DNA of 64,000 bases, from positions 38,001 through 102,000 of the forward strand of contig JAJFJS010000037.1 in the NCBI GenBank assembly GCA_021773815.1. The letters run 5' to 3'. Shown here piece after piece: positions 56,135 through 64,000 of the stretch (within the stretch, counting starts at the first letter, position 1; each line of letters begins with the position of its first letter). The notes under the pieces were generated by a model, which saw only the letters and a program-made list of their open reading frames with translations, searched no databases and was not told the DNA's origin. A program made the position numbers and the translations under genes. The DNA comes from Gammaproteobacteria bacterium. GTDB lineage: Bacteria; Pseudomonadota; Gammaproteobacteria; Steroidobacterales; GCA-2729495.

Positions 56135-57043
56135 ATGGACCTCAAGCAGCTCAGATATTTCCGCGCCGTCGTCGAACAGGCCAGTTTTCGCAAGGCCGCC
56201 GATGCGCTGCACATCTCCCCGCCGGCGCTAAGCCTGTCGGTCAAGGCGCTTGAGGGCGAACTGGGCGTCACCCTGCTCGACCGCAACCCGGGCCGCGTCC
56301 TGCCGACCGCATTCGGTCACTCGCTCTATCACAGCGCCGTTGAGATACAGAACAACGTGCAGGCGGCGCTCGACCGTCTGAATGAGATCCGCGGCATCGG
56401 CAGCGGCCGACTGGCGATCGGCATTCTGCCGTACGGCATTCCCGCGACGATGGGCCGGCTGGTTGGCCGATTCAATGAACGCTATCCCAATCTCGAAATT
56501 CGCATTGCGCTCGGGTCCGCACACTTCCTGCGCAAGCGGCTGGCCGACGGAGAACTGGATTTCATGATCAGCGAGGTCGACGAGTCTTTATCGGATCACG
56601 CATTCGAACAGGAACCATTGTTCAGGCTCCGTTATGGCCTGGTCGTCGGGCATAGACACCCCCTTGCCGGCAAGCGAAACCTGACCTTAAAGCGCATTCT
56701 CGAGTACCGGATTGCCTACGCGCGAACCTGGCGCAGTGTACTCAAGAACTGGAACGAAACCTTCGCGAGCGAGGGACTACAGCCGCCGCGCCCGTCGATC
56801 GGCGAGGCAACGGACTTCTTCTTCATCAACATGATTTCGAACTGCAATGCGGTCGCAGTGCTGCCGATGATCGGGACATTCATGGATGCAATCGAAGCGG
56901 GCCAACTCACCGAACTGCATGTGCCAAAAGTCGACTGGTCGAGCATCGTAGCGCTCGTCTATCGTGCCGGAGAAACACTGTCTCCGAACGCCGGCCTGCT
57001 GCGCGACGAGACGCGCAAGGCGCTGTCCGCGCTGTCGGCCTAA
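56135..57043 (+). CDS. LysR-type transcriptional regulator
   Basis: 303 residues from MDLKQLRYFRAVVEQ. Winged HTH at 1-60 (ASFRKAADALHISPPALSLSVKALE) and a periplasmic-binding-like effector domain (about 90-300). LysR regulators often control an adjacent gene; here neighbours on both sides run in the same direction, so the target could be the upstream amidohydrolase/cytochrome or the downstream genes. Confidence 0.92.
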   Translation: MDLKQLRYFRAVVEQASFRKAADALHISPPALSLSVKALEGELGVTLLDRNPGRVLPTAFGHSLYHSAVEIQNNVQAALDRLNEIRGIGSGRLAIGILPYGIPATMGRLVGRFNERYPNLEIRIALGSAHFLRKRLADGELDFMISEVDESLSDHAFEQEPLFRLRYGLVVGHRHPLAGKRNLTLKRILEYRIAYARTWRSVLKNWNETFASEGLQPPRPSIGEATDFFFINMISNCNAVAVLPMIGTFMDAIEAGQLTELHVPKVDWSSIVALVYRAGETLSPNAGLLRDETRKALSALSA

Positions 57044-57266
57044 ACTTCCTGAACGGCAGGTGAACGACCGCAAAATTGGAGCCGGCCAACCATCCAGTGA
57101 TCACGAACACCCTGAATTTTTTGGATAAAGGCGCTGACTTGCCGTTACACTAGGGCTTCGCCGAGCGGACGGTTTTTTGCTGCGGGAATTTCTCGTGAAA
57201 AGCCCGTTCGCGACAGCGAGAAAACTTTGGAAAGAATGAGTTAGCGCTCTCGGGAGTCATGTTGAT

Positions 57267-57632
57267 ATGAAGAAAATCTTAAGCCTGTTTATCGTTACCG
57301 TTGCCCTGATCGCCTCGAATCAGGTGCTCGCCGGCGCCCATGGCGGCGGCGCCAAGGCCTCCGGCACCGGCCACTGTAACTACACCCAGGAAAATATGTT
57401 TGCCGGACCGTTCAAGGTATGCCAGATGCCGACGGATGCAGCACAGTGCGAGGAACTCGGCAACACCGACGACAATGCCGACGCGGCACAGGGCGATGGC
57501 GCGTGTTCGATGGAAACGGCGGTCGGTACCTGCGATATGGGCGAGACGAAGCTCGTCTATTATGAAGGCGATCCGGGCGGTCTGGAGATCGGTTGCGGCT
57601 TCCAGGGCGGAGAATGGGTCAACGCCGAGTAA
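57267..57632 (+). CDS. Small secreted six-cysteine protein of unknown function
   Basis: 121 residues. Signal peptide MKKILSLFIVTVALIASNQVLA, then a mature chain of about 99 residues with six Cys (GHCNY, KVCQM, AQCEE, GACSM, GTCDM, IGCGF), acidic and rich in Gly, Asp and Glu. The pattern suggests three disulfides in a periplasmic or secreted protein. It has its own upstream gap (57044-57266) and a strong terminator after it, so it looks monocistronic. No family is recognised. Confidence 0.8.
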   Translation: MKKILSLFIVTVALIASNQVLAGAHGGGAKASGTGHCNYTQENMFAGPFKVCQMPTDAAQCEELGNTDDNADAAQGDGACSMETAVGTCDMGETKLVYYEGDPGGLEIGCGFQGGEWVNAE

Positions 57633-57662
57633 GCGGCCGGCACCTGTCCCGACAATCGAAAC

Positions 57663-57689
57663 AAGGGCGGACACGAGTCCGCCCTTTTT
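57663..57689 (+). terminator. Strong Rho-independent terminator after the six-cysteine protein gene
   Basis: A perfect 10-bp stem AAGGGCGGAC / GTCCGCCCTT with loop ACGA runs into five T, 30 bp after the stop codon. Confidence 0.92.
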
Positions 57690-57771
57690 CATTCTGCCTT
57701 CAGTCAGTGGCCGAAGTATCGATGAACCGCACCGGGCCCGGCCGATCCGTTGATGCTGTCAGTCGCTGCGG

Positions 57772-59493
57772 TCAGTCCACGGCCAAACGATAGGCGCCAC
57801 AGAACTCGACGACGGCCGAATTGAACGCCTCCGGGTATTCGAGCATGACCGAGTGCCCGGCCCGGTTGAACACTCGCAGATCGGTGCGCGCCGCACCGGC
57901 GGCCGCGATCTCATAGAACCGCAAGCCGAGTTCATAATCGGCCATCGGGTCTTCGCGCCCCCAGATGACCAGGTGCGGGACACGCAGTTTGCCCGCGGAG
58001 AGTTCGTCGAGCGCCGCCGTGCGCAGGCTTTGAAACACCGGATGACCGGGACTCATCCGGGCGGCGGCCATGCCGGCCTGACCTTCACGCATTTCCGGCC
58101 GCCGGGCGAGCGCAAGACGCTCGCGCTCCATGTCCCAGGTCAGGTTGTTCGATGTAAATCCGACGAACTCGTCGCCGCGAAACATGCTTTCGATCGTCGG
58201 CCCGTCCCGGGGCGTGATGTGAGAAATCATGTACGCGAAATTTCGAACACCTCGAGCATCACGCGTAAACGGCGCCAGCACCGTGCCCGCGCTGACCACG
58301 CACCGAACGAGTTCGGGATGATCCAGCGCAACCCGGATAACCGGCCAGCCGCCCTGCGAATGACCGACGAGATGGACACGCTGCAGTCCGAGTGCCTGCA
58401 TGAACGCATACAGGTGTTGCGCGGCACGCTCAAAGTAGGCGGCATATTCGGCGGCATTGCGCGGATTGTCGGTGTAGCCGTGGCCGAGGTTGTCGAAGGC
58501 AACCACCCGGAATTCCCTGGCCAGCGCATCGAAGTTCGGCCGCCATGACTGCGCGGTCGGTGATATCGGGTCCGGCTGCCCGCCGTGCACGAGCACGAGC
58601 GTGTCCGGACCTTTGCCCTTGTCGAAATACCGCGTGCGGTAACCGTCGACGTCGACAAACCGGGCATCCGTGTCGCGCATCGAATCAGCCCACGCGGGCG
58701 GCGGCAGCGACACGAGGGCAATGCCGGCGCGACCCGGTCGGTCGCCACCGAGATCGCGCACGACGACGCGAGCCGGCAACCGCTGCTGGCCGGTTATCCG
58801 GACGTAGGCGGTCAGGCGTTTGTGCGTACAAGTCAGCGCCGCGGCGGGGCCCCGTGATGGCAGTCGTCCTTTCTTGCGGCCGAACCGGCCGTGGTCGGCC
58901 GGGATCGCCAACGCCTCCTCGTCCGTCAGCAACCGGATCACCGGCGCACGCGGCGACGGCGGAAACTCGAGGCCGCCGGCACAGGCCGTATCCAGCGGGC
59001 CGCTATCCCCGGCCTCAACATCCAGCCGCCATGTTGCCCCGTCCGGATGACCGACCGGCTGCAACCGGGCATTACCGAGTGGCGCCTGGTCGGGCACGTC
59101 GATCGGCAGATCGTCACACACGGCCGCGCCGGTGTCGGCATTGCGCACGCTGACCTGCGCCGGCACCGCCCCCGCGGATGCCGACAGCCAGACATACAGA
59201 CCGGGGCCGCGCCGTTCCGGCGCACAGCGCCCCAGCCGTTGCGCATACTCGACACGAATCCCTGCTGACGCAAGACCATCGAGCCGAAAGCCCTGCGGAA
59301 TGCCGGGGCCGCATATGGTGAACGGCGCCCGCTCACCTCGGTACAGGCGGTCGCCGTCAATCGAACACGCGGCGGCGGCGACACCGGGCACTGGCGCCGC
59401 CAGGATCGCCACCAGTATCGACGACCGCAAGACAATCCGCGCAACAAGCCTATGGCAATACAAGCTGCGACTCTCCAGATCCAAACCGATCAA
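57772..59493 (-). CDS. Secreted alpha/beta hydrolase with a large N-terminal extension
   Basis: 573 residues. After a basic, hydrophobic N-terminus (about 15-42, IVLRSSILVAILAAPVPGVAAAA split over two stretches) come about 230 residues with eight cysteines and no clear family (CSIDGDRLYRGE ... VRITGQQRLPARVVV). Residues 278-573 are an alpha/beta hydrolase with nucleophile Ser379 in VGHSQGGW, Asp515 in GREDPMADYELG and His547 in NRAGHSVML, close to meta-cleavage C-C hydrolases and epoxide hydrolase-like esterases. The extension may bind a polymer or anchor the enzyme. Confidence 0.78.
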   Translation of the reverse strand: MIGLDLESRSLYCHRLVARIVLRSSILVAILAAPVPGVAAAACSIDGDRLYRGERAPFTICGPGIPQGFRLDGLASAGIRVEYAQRLGRCAPERRGPGLYVWLSASAGAVPAQVSVRNADTGAAVCDDLPIDVPDQAPLGNARLQPVGHPDGATWRLDVEAGDSGPLDTACAGGLEFPPSPRAPVIRLLTDEEALAIPADHGRFGRKKGRLPSRGPAAALTCTHKRLTAYVRITGQQRLPARVVVRDLGGDRPGRAGIALVSLPPPAWADSMRDTDARFVDVDGYRTRYFDKGKGPDTLVLVHGGQPDPISPTAQSWRPNFDALAREFRVVAFDNLGHGYTDNPRNAAEYAAYFERAAQHLYAFMQALGLQRVHLVGHSQGGWPVIRVALDHPELVRCVVSAGTVLAPFTRDARGVRNFAYMISHITPRDGPTIESMFRGDEFVGFTSNNLTWDMERERLALARRPEMREGQAGMAAARMSPGHPVFQSLRTAALDELSAGKLRVPHLVIWGREDPMADYELGLRFYEIAAAGAARTDLRVFNRAGHSVMLEYPEAFNSAVVEFCGAYRLAVD

Positions 59494-59536
59494 CCGGCCG
59501 ATGCGATCCTGCGCCGCTACGCGCGGGTGCCGACGA

Positions 59537-60787
59537 TCAGCCGAATATTCCGCGCAGAATAAAGAAAAACACGATCGACAGCACGGCGCCGGCCGGAATC
59601 GTCACAATCCACGACAGGAAAATCCGCCCGACGACGCCCAGATCGATGGCCGAAATACCGCGCGCCATGCCGATGCCGAGGACCGCACCGACGAGCGTGT
59701 GCGTGGTCGACACCGGGATACCGGTACCCGAGGCGATCACAATGGTGGTCGCCGCCGCCAACTCGGCGGCGAATCCCCGGCTCGGCGTCAGGTGGGTAAT
59801 TTTCTGGCCGACCGTGGCAATCACGTGCCGGCCGAAGGTCGCGAGTCCGACAACGATGCCCATGCCACCCAGCAACAGGATCCAGATCGAGACCGGTGCG
59901 CTCTGCGTCACGATCCCGTCCTGGGCAATACTGATCACCGCGGCAACGGGACCGATCGCGTTGGCGACATCGTTCGAGCCGTGCGCAAACGCCATGCCGC
60001 AGGCCGTCACAACCATCAATACCGAGAACACCCGTTCGACCGTGAAATAGTGAAATCGCTTTTCGGCCTTCCGGTTCGGCTGGATGCGCTGAATGAACCA
60101 CCGGCCGATCAACGCCACGACCAAGCCGAACCCAGTGGCAATCAAGTAGGCTTCGGTCGTCGACGTCTGCAAGCCGACATGCTTGAGGCCCTTGAACAGC
60201 GTCACGAGCGTCAGCATGAACGCTGCGAGAAAAATATAATAAGGCACGAAACGCTTCGCGCGTACCAGTGGATCGGGCCGCGACAGAATCAGCCATTGCA
60301 CCGAGTTGAACAGCAGGTAAGACAGTACGCCGGCGATCAGCGGTGATGCGATCCAGCTCGCGACGATGCTACCGACCTTGCTCCAGCGCACCGCGTCGAC
60401 ACCGATACCGACCATCGCAAAGCCGATGATCGCGCCGATAATCGAATGTGTCGTCGACACCGGCCAGCCCCGTCGCGACGCGATTAACAGCCACAAGCCG
60501 GACGCCAGCAGCGCGGCAAGCATGCCGTAGATGAGGATCTCGGGCTGATCGGTCAGGGAGGAAGAGTCGATAATGCCCTTGCGAATGGTCTTGGTGACCT
60601 CGCCACCGGCAAGCACCGCGCCCGAAAACTCGAAGATACCCGCGACAATGAGCGCCTGCTTGACGGTAATTGCTTTGGACCCGATCGATGTCGCCATGGC
60701 ATTGGCGACATCGTTCGCGCCGATCCCCCAGGCCATAAACAGGCCGAAAACGGTAGCGAGCGCGATAAAAATCAGCGCGTTATCCAT
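59537..60787 (-). CDS. pit: Low-affinity inorganic phosphate transporter (Pit family)
   Basis: 416 residues from the ATG at 60787 (AAGG upstream; a TTG two codons earlier is also open). The duplicated PHO-4 signature GANDVANA appears as GIGANDVANAMATSIG near the N-terminus and HGSNDVANAIGP near residue 285. About ten membrane helices. Pit carriers use the proton gradient to import metal-phosphate. It lies 20 bp after its DUF47 partner. Confidence 0.93.
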   Translation of the reverse strand: MDNALIFIALATVFGLFMAWGIGANDVANAMATSIGSKAITVKQALIVAGIFEFSGAVLAGGEVTKTIRKGIIDSSSLTDQPEILIYGMLAALLASGLWLLIASRRGWPVSTTHSIIGAIIGFAMVGIGVDAVRWSKVGSIVASWIASPLIAGVLSYLLFNSVQWLILSRPDPLVRAKRFVPYYIFLAAFMLTLVTLFKGLKHVGLQTSTTEAYLIATGFGLVVALIGRWFIQRIQPNRKAEKRFHYFTVERVFSVLMVVTACGMAFAHGSNDVANAIGPVAAVISIAQDGIVTQSAPVSIWILLLGGMGIVVGLATFGRHVIATVGQKITHLTPSRGFAAELAAATTIVIASGTGIPVSTTHTLVGAVLGIGMARGISAIDLGVVGRIFLSWIVTIPAGAVLSIVFFFILRGIFG

Positions 60788-60807
60788 TGGCAAAAAACCT
60801 TGTCGAG

Positions 60808-61482
60808 CTAGTGAGCGAGCAGTAGTTCGAGCCGTCGCCCGATGCGCTGAGCCATGTCGCCGATCTCACCGACCAGTTCGATGATTCGGTAGAGAAATAT
60901 GACGTCGACCGGAGGCAGATTCTTTTCTATGGCAAACAGGTCCGAACGCACGACGGCCTGCATGTCATCGGTTTCGTTTTCGATTTCATCCAGCTCCCCG
61001 ACAAGCTTCTCGACGAAATCTGCTTCGGCGCCGCGGAACCCGGTGGTGTATAACTCGTCCAGTTCCCGCACGCTCTTGCGCGCCTTTTTCGCAGCATCGC
61101 TGTTGCGCTGCACGTACGCCAGGAAATTTTCCCGGATTTCCTCGGGAATATTCATTCGCCGGCCCAATACCAGCCCGGAAATATCGCGGGCCTTATTCGG
61201 GATCTGATCCTGAGTCCACAGCAGGTTGAGCAGATCCTCGCGAGGAACGGGCATGAACATGCTCTTGGGCAGCTGGCCGCGTATCAGTTTCTTGAGATCG
61301 TCAGCCTCGTGCTCCAGATCGACGATCTGTTTGCGCAACTCCCCCACTGCATCCCATTCCTGTGCCATGGCTTTTTCAAAGAACGGCACCAGTGCCCGCG
61401 CAGCCCTGAAACACACCTCCATATGATCCTGCATCGGCGCGACCGGCGATGCGCCAAAAATCTTGGTAATGTAATTCGTCAA
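60808..61482 (-). CDS. PhoU-like DUF47 protein partnering the Pit transporter
   Basis: 224 residues from the TTG at 61482, which has GAGG eight bases upstream; an ATG at 61506 is the alternative. All-helical PhoU/DUF47 fold with FFEKAMAQEWDAV, LEHEADDLKKLIRG and ETDDMQAVVRSDLF acidic helices that may hold metal. Family members are encoded with Pit transporters and are thought to regulate phosphate uptake. Confidence 0.9.
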   Translation of the reverse strand: MTNYITKIFGASPVAPMQDHMEVCFRAARALVPFFEKAMAQEWDAVGELRKQIVDLEHEADDLKKLIRGQLPKSMFMPVPREDLLNLLWTQDQIPNKARDISGLVLGRRMNIPEEIRENFLAYVQRNSDAAKKARKSVRELDELYTTGFRGAEADFVEKLVGELDEIENETDDMQAVVRSDLFAIEKNLPPVDVIFLYRIIELVGEIGDMAQRIGRRLELLLAH

Positions 61483-61620
61483 TGGGTTGCCCTCATGACC
61501 ACGCAATGCCTGCCTGTCATTGTAGGTTGAATATACGGATTGTTGCCAGCGGATGACCGGGTCTCCGGGCCGCGGGACGAACCCGGCGGACTGCGACGAG
61601 GACCGGCGGCAGGAGCAGCG

Positions 61621-61657
61621 GTGTCATGGCCCGGCACGCATCACCGGGCCATGACAC
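61621..61657. terminator. Perfect 14-bp hairpin downstream of the Rieske oxygenase gene
   Basis: GTGTCATGGCCCGG (61621-61634) and its exact complement (61644-61657) enclose a nine-base loop, nine bases after the stop codon at 61667 on the minus strand. No T-tract on either side. It may stabilise the mRNA end or help Rho-dependent termination. Confidence 0.7.
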
Positions 61658-61666
61658 TCCGGCCCT

Positions 61667-62872
61667 CTAAGCGGCCCGTTCGATCTTCTTACGCGCGGCG
61701 CGATTCTTGATACGCGGAATCTCCTCGAGCACCCAGTTGCCCGATGTGCGCCGACCCGGACACGGAATCGCGAATGCCGTGTCCTTGTTGTTGCGGCGTC
61801 TGAATTCGTTGATATCGATTCGCCAGCCCATGTCGTCGAACTTCTCCAGCCAGCTTCGGTAAGCAACGATACCGCCGTCGGCCGGCATCAACACTTCCTT
61901 CGTCGGGCTCAGCGGCGTGCGCTCCGGGTACAACGTCGACAGGATGTCGATGTCCTGTTTGGCGACGACCTTGTTGCGAGCGTGGATCGGCCCGTCATTC
62001 TTCTTGTCGAGCAGGAAATTGCGCATGTTCAGGAAGAAGATCCGCGTATTGTGCTCATCGATGATCTGTTCGAAGAAATACTGGCGGAACATCTTTTGGT
62101 CCGTCAGGTGAATATAGGTCGCCATGAAATGCGGGCCGTACGTGCCGCTCGCGGCCGTCACCTGGCGACGTTCCGGTTGCGCATCGCCCCACGGTGTATC
62201 GCCGTCTTTCGCGGTCTGGTGACCCTTCTGCGGCAGCGGCGGCGCATCGAATCGGTGCGTAAACCAGAAACCCCACCCCTGCCGATGATCTTCGATTTCC
62301 AGTTCGTTGACGCGATAGGTCTCTCGATTGACTGCCGAGAAACCGTGCGTCGGGTGCACGAACTCATTGTGCGCCGGGTCCAGGCCATTCTCGATCGATC
62401 GTTCATAGTGGTAAGGCACATCGAGCGTGATGACCTCGTTCGCACGCCAGCCTTCCTGGCCGTATTCCTCGACCTCGAGCAGCGGCGGACGCGTCTCTTC
62501 CGGCTCGTCGCCGAGGAACGCGAACACGATGCCGTACTTCTCCTGCACCGGGTATGAATCGACCTTGGCACGCGGCGGCACCTTCGTGCCATAACCGATC
62601 GACGGGACGTTCTTGCATTCGCCGTCGCCGCCGAATTCCCAGCCGTGGTACGGACACACGACGCAGCCGTTGATGATGCGCGGTGCGTTGCCGCCCGACC
62701 AGGCGCCGCCGAGCGAACCGCCGCGGTGCGTGCAGGTGTCGCTCAGGACATGCGCGTTGCCGTCCTGGTCGCGAAACGCGACGAAATCGACGCCGAGTAC
62801 CCGCGCTTTCTCGGGCGTGTCGTAGCCGAGGTCTTCACTGCGAACGATCGGGTACCAGAAATTGATATACAT
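61667..62872 (-). CDS. Rieske aromatic ring-hydroxylating oxygenase, alpha subunit
   Basis: 401 residues from MYINFWYPIVRSEDL (ATG at 62872). Rieske [2Fe-2S] ligands Cys47/His49 in CTHRGG and Cys73/His76 in CPYHGW; mononuclear iron ligands His167 and His172 in LDPAHNEFVH with bridging Asp164. Such enzymes add oxygen to aromatic or polycyclic substrates with electrons from a ferredoxin and reductase; neither partner is in the window. It lies downstream of a close paralogue with its own terminator between, so it probably has its own promoter. Confidence 0.93.
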   Translation of the reverse strand: MYINFWYPIVRSEDLGYDTPEKARVLGVDFVAFRDQDGNAHVLSDTCTHRGGSLGGAWSGGNAPRIINGCVVCPYHGWEFGGDGECKNVPSIGYGTKVPPRAKVDSYPVQEKYGIVFAFLGDEPEETRPPLLEVEEYGQEGWRANEVITLDVPYHYERSIENGLDPAHNEFVHPTHGFSAVNRETYRVNELEIEDHRQGWGFWFTHRFDAPPLPQKGHQTAKDGDTPWGDAQPERRQVTAASGTYGPHFMATYIHLTDQKMFRQYFFEQIIDEHNTRIFFLNMRNFLLDKKNDGPIHARNKVVAKQDIDILSTLYPERTPLSPTKEVLMPADGGIVAYRSWLEKFDDMGWRIDINEFRRRNNKDTAFAIPCPGRRTSGNWVLEEIPRIKNRAARKKIERAA

Positions 62873-63025
62873 GACGAATCCTCCATTCTTTTCGGTATGG
62901 GCAGGCAGTACCAAGCGGATAATATACCCTCGCGGCCAGCGGCTGACGACCCGGGCGCGCGGATCTGGCCATTTGCCGCACACCCGTGCCCGGCCACCTG
63001 CACGGCCGCAAAATAGTTCCCCCAA

Positions 63026-63054
63026 ACAAAAAGGCGGCCCATCAAGGCCGCCTT
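63026..63054 (-). terminator. Rho-independent terminator between the two Rieske genes
   Basis: A perfect 9-bp stem AAGGCGGCC / GGCCGCCTT (63031-63039 and 63046-63054) with loop CATCAA is followed on the minus strand by five T. It ends transcription of the upstream (right-hand) Rieske gene before the second. Confidence 0.92.
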
Positions 63055-63085
63055 CCTGTGGTCTCTTCCAATCAAGCGTCCCGCG

Positions 63086-64000
63086 TCAGGCGGCCTGCTC
63101 AATCTTCTTACGCGCGGCGCGATTCTTGATACGCGGAATCTCCTCGAGCACCCAGTTGCCCGATGTGCGCCGACCCGGACACGGAATCGCAAATGCCGTG
63201 TCCTTGTTGTTGCGCTCTTCGAACGCATTGAGGTCGATGCGCCAGCCCATGTCGTCGAACTTCTCCAGCCAGCTCCGGTAGGCAACGATCGCCTTGTCCG
63301 CCGGCATCAGCACTTCTTTCGTCGTGCTCAGCGGCGTGCGCTCCGGGTACAGCACCGTCAGGATGTCGATGTCCTGCTTGGCGACGACCTTGTTGCGGGC
63401 GTGGATCGGACCGTTGTGCTTCGGATCGAGCAGGAAGTTGCGCATGTTCAGGAAGAAAAGCCTCGTGTTGTGCGCATCGACCGGCGCTTCGAAGAAATAC
63501 TGGCGGAACTGGTTATCGGCCGACAATGTGATATAGGTCGGCATGATGTTCGGACCATATGTACCGCCGCCAGCGTAAATCTGGCTGCTTTCGGTCTTGA
63601 TGTCACCCCACGGCGTATCCTGATCGGGCGACGTCTGGTGGCCCTTCTGCGGCAGCGGCGGTGAATCGAACAGGTGCATGAACCAGAAACCCCAGCCCTG
63701 CCGGTGATCTTCGGTCTCGTAGTCGCGAACCTTGTAAGTCGCGCGATTGATCGCCGAGTGACCGTGCGTTGGGTGCACGAACTCGTTGTGCGCCGGGTCC
63801 AGGCCGTTCTCCATCGAACGCTCGTAGTAATACGGCAAGTCCAGCACCAGCACGTCGTTGGCCATCCAGCCTTCCTGGCCGTACTCCTCGATCTCGAGCA
63901 GCGGCGGACGCGTCTCTTCCGGCTCGTCGCCGAGGAACGCGAACACGATGCCGTACTTCTCCTGCACCGGGTAGGAATCAACCTTGGCGCGCGGCGGCAC
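63086..64000 (-). CDS. Rieske oxygenase alpha subunit, tandem paralogue, N-terminus outside the window
   Basis: 304 C-terminal residues are in the window, matching residues 98-401 of the neighbouring gene; the [2Fe-2S] part lies beyond 64000. The iron site LDPAHNEFVH is intact. Identity with its neighbour is about 80% overall but uneven: the first 35 and last 55 residues are nearly identical, also in DNA, while the region between (for example NRATYKVRDYETEDH against NRETYRVNELEIEDH) differs. This suggests duplication, divergence of the substrate pocket and gene conversion at the ends. Confidence 0.92.
   Translation of the reverse strand: MPPRAKVDSYPVQEKYGIVFAFLGDEPEETRPPLLEIEEYGQEGWMANDVLVLDLPYYYERSMENGLDPAHNEFVHPTHGHSAINRATYKVRDYETEDHRQGWGFWFMHLFDSPPLPQKGHQTSPDQDTPWGDIKTESSQIYAGGGTYGPNIMPTYITLSADNQFRQYFFEAPVDAHNTRLFFLNMRNFLLDPKHNGPIHARNKVVAKQDIDILTVLYPERTPLSTTKEVLMPADKAIVAYRSWLEKFDDMGWRIDLNAFEERNNKDTAFAIPCPGRRTSGNWVLEEIPRIKNRAARKKIEQAA

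Overview
The window is a dense, GC-rich chromosomal segment from a gammaproteobacterium, probably an uncultured or environmental lineage. The evidence is gene order: the ychF-pth-rplY-prs-tRNA-Gln-lolB-TPR / prfA-prmC-moeB block, the gatCAB / mreBCD-mrdAB-mltB-rlpA-dacA block and the murU / lptD-surA-pdxA-rsmA-apaG-apaH block are all arranged as in Pseudomonas-like gammaproteobacteria. A deeper affiliation (for example Woeseiales- or Steroidobacterales-like) is only a guess. No rRNA, CRISPR array, prophage or intact transposase gene was seen.

Layout. 1-5.3 kb: a partial NAD(P)-binding protein, ychF, a cluster of GGGGTCAGACCCC palindromes, a stand-alone core-MetE-like methyltransferase, a TraB-family membrane protein and a RelE/HigA-type toxin-antitoxin pair. 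5.3-10.6 kb: pth, rplY, a short MITE-like element, prs, tRNA-Gln, lolB and a TPR lipoprotein; ispE is missing from its usual place. 10.8-18.9 kb: prfA, then a roughly 5 kb insertion relative to the usual order (cysteine-synthase-like gene, S9 peptidase, class II-type cytochrome c, cystathionine lyase/synthase), then prmC and moeB; hemA is missing from its usual place. 19-24.5 kb: a translationally overlapping regulator-metF-metH operon with a palindromic operator (SahR-like ArsR/methyltransferase fusion). 24.5-27.7 kb: a candidate small RNA with a strong terminator, a REPIN-like hairpin element, a membrane protein and an exported protein with 12 propeller-type repeats.

27.8-41.6 kb: gatBAC for transamidation of mischarged tRNA, then on the other strand the rod-shape and peptidoglycan cluster (mreB to dacA) running into a D-amino-acid transaminase, ybeD and lipB; a second REPIN-like copy, in opposite orientation, lies before lipB. 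41.6-49 kb: murU and, divergently, the lptD-surA-pdxA-rsmA-apaG-apaH outer-membrane/ribosome maturation operon. 49-53.7 kb: thyA, lgt, a YyaL/DUF255 protein and an exported short-chain dehydrogenase.

54-64 kb is the accessory part: a Tat-exported amidohydrolase, a small c-type cytochrome, a LysR regulator, a six-cysteine small secreted protein with its own terminator, a secreted alpha/beta hydrolase with a large unassigned N-terminal region, a Pit phosphate transporter with its PhoU-like partner, and two tandem Rieske oxygenase genes, the second cut by the window end. The sequence does not prove one pathway, but the mix of hydrolases, a cytochrome and Rieske oxygenases fits degradation of an aromatic or polycyclic compound. 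No ferredoxin or reductase partner for the Rieske enzymes is visible here.
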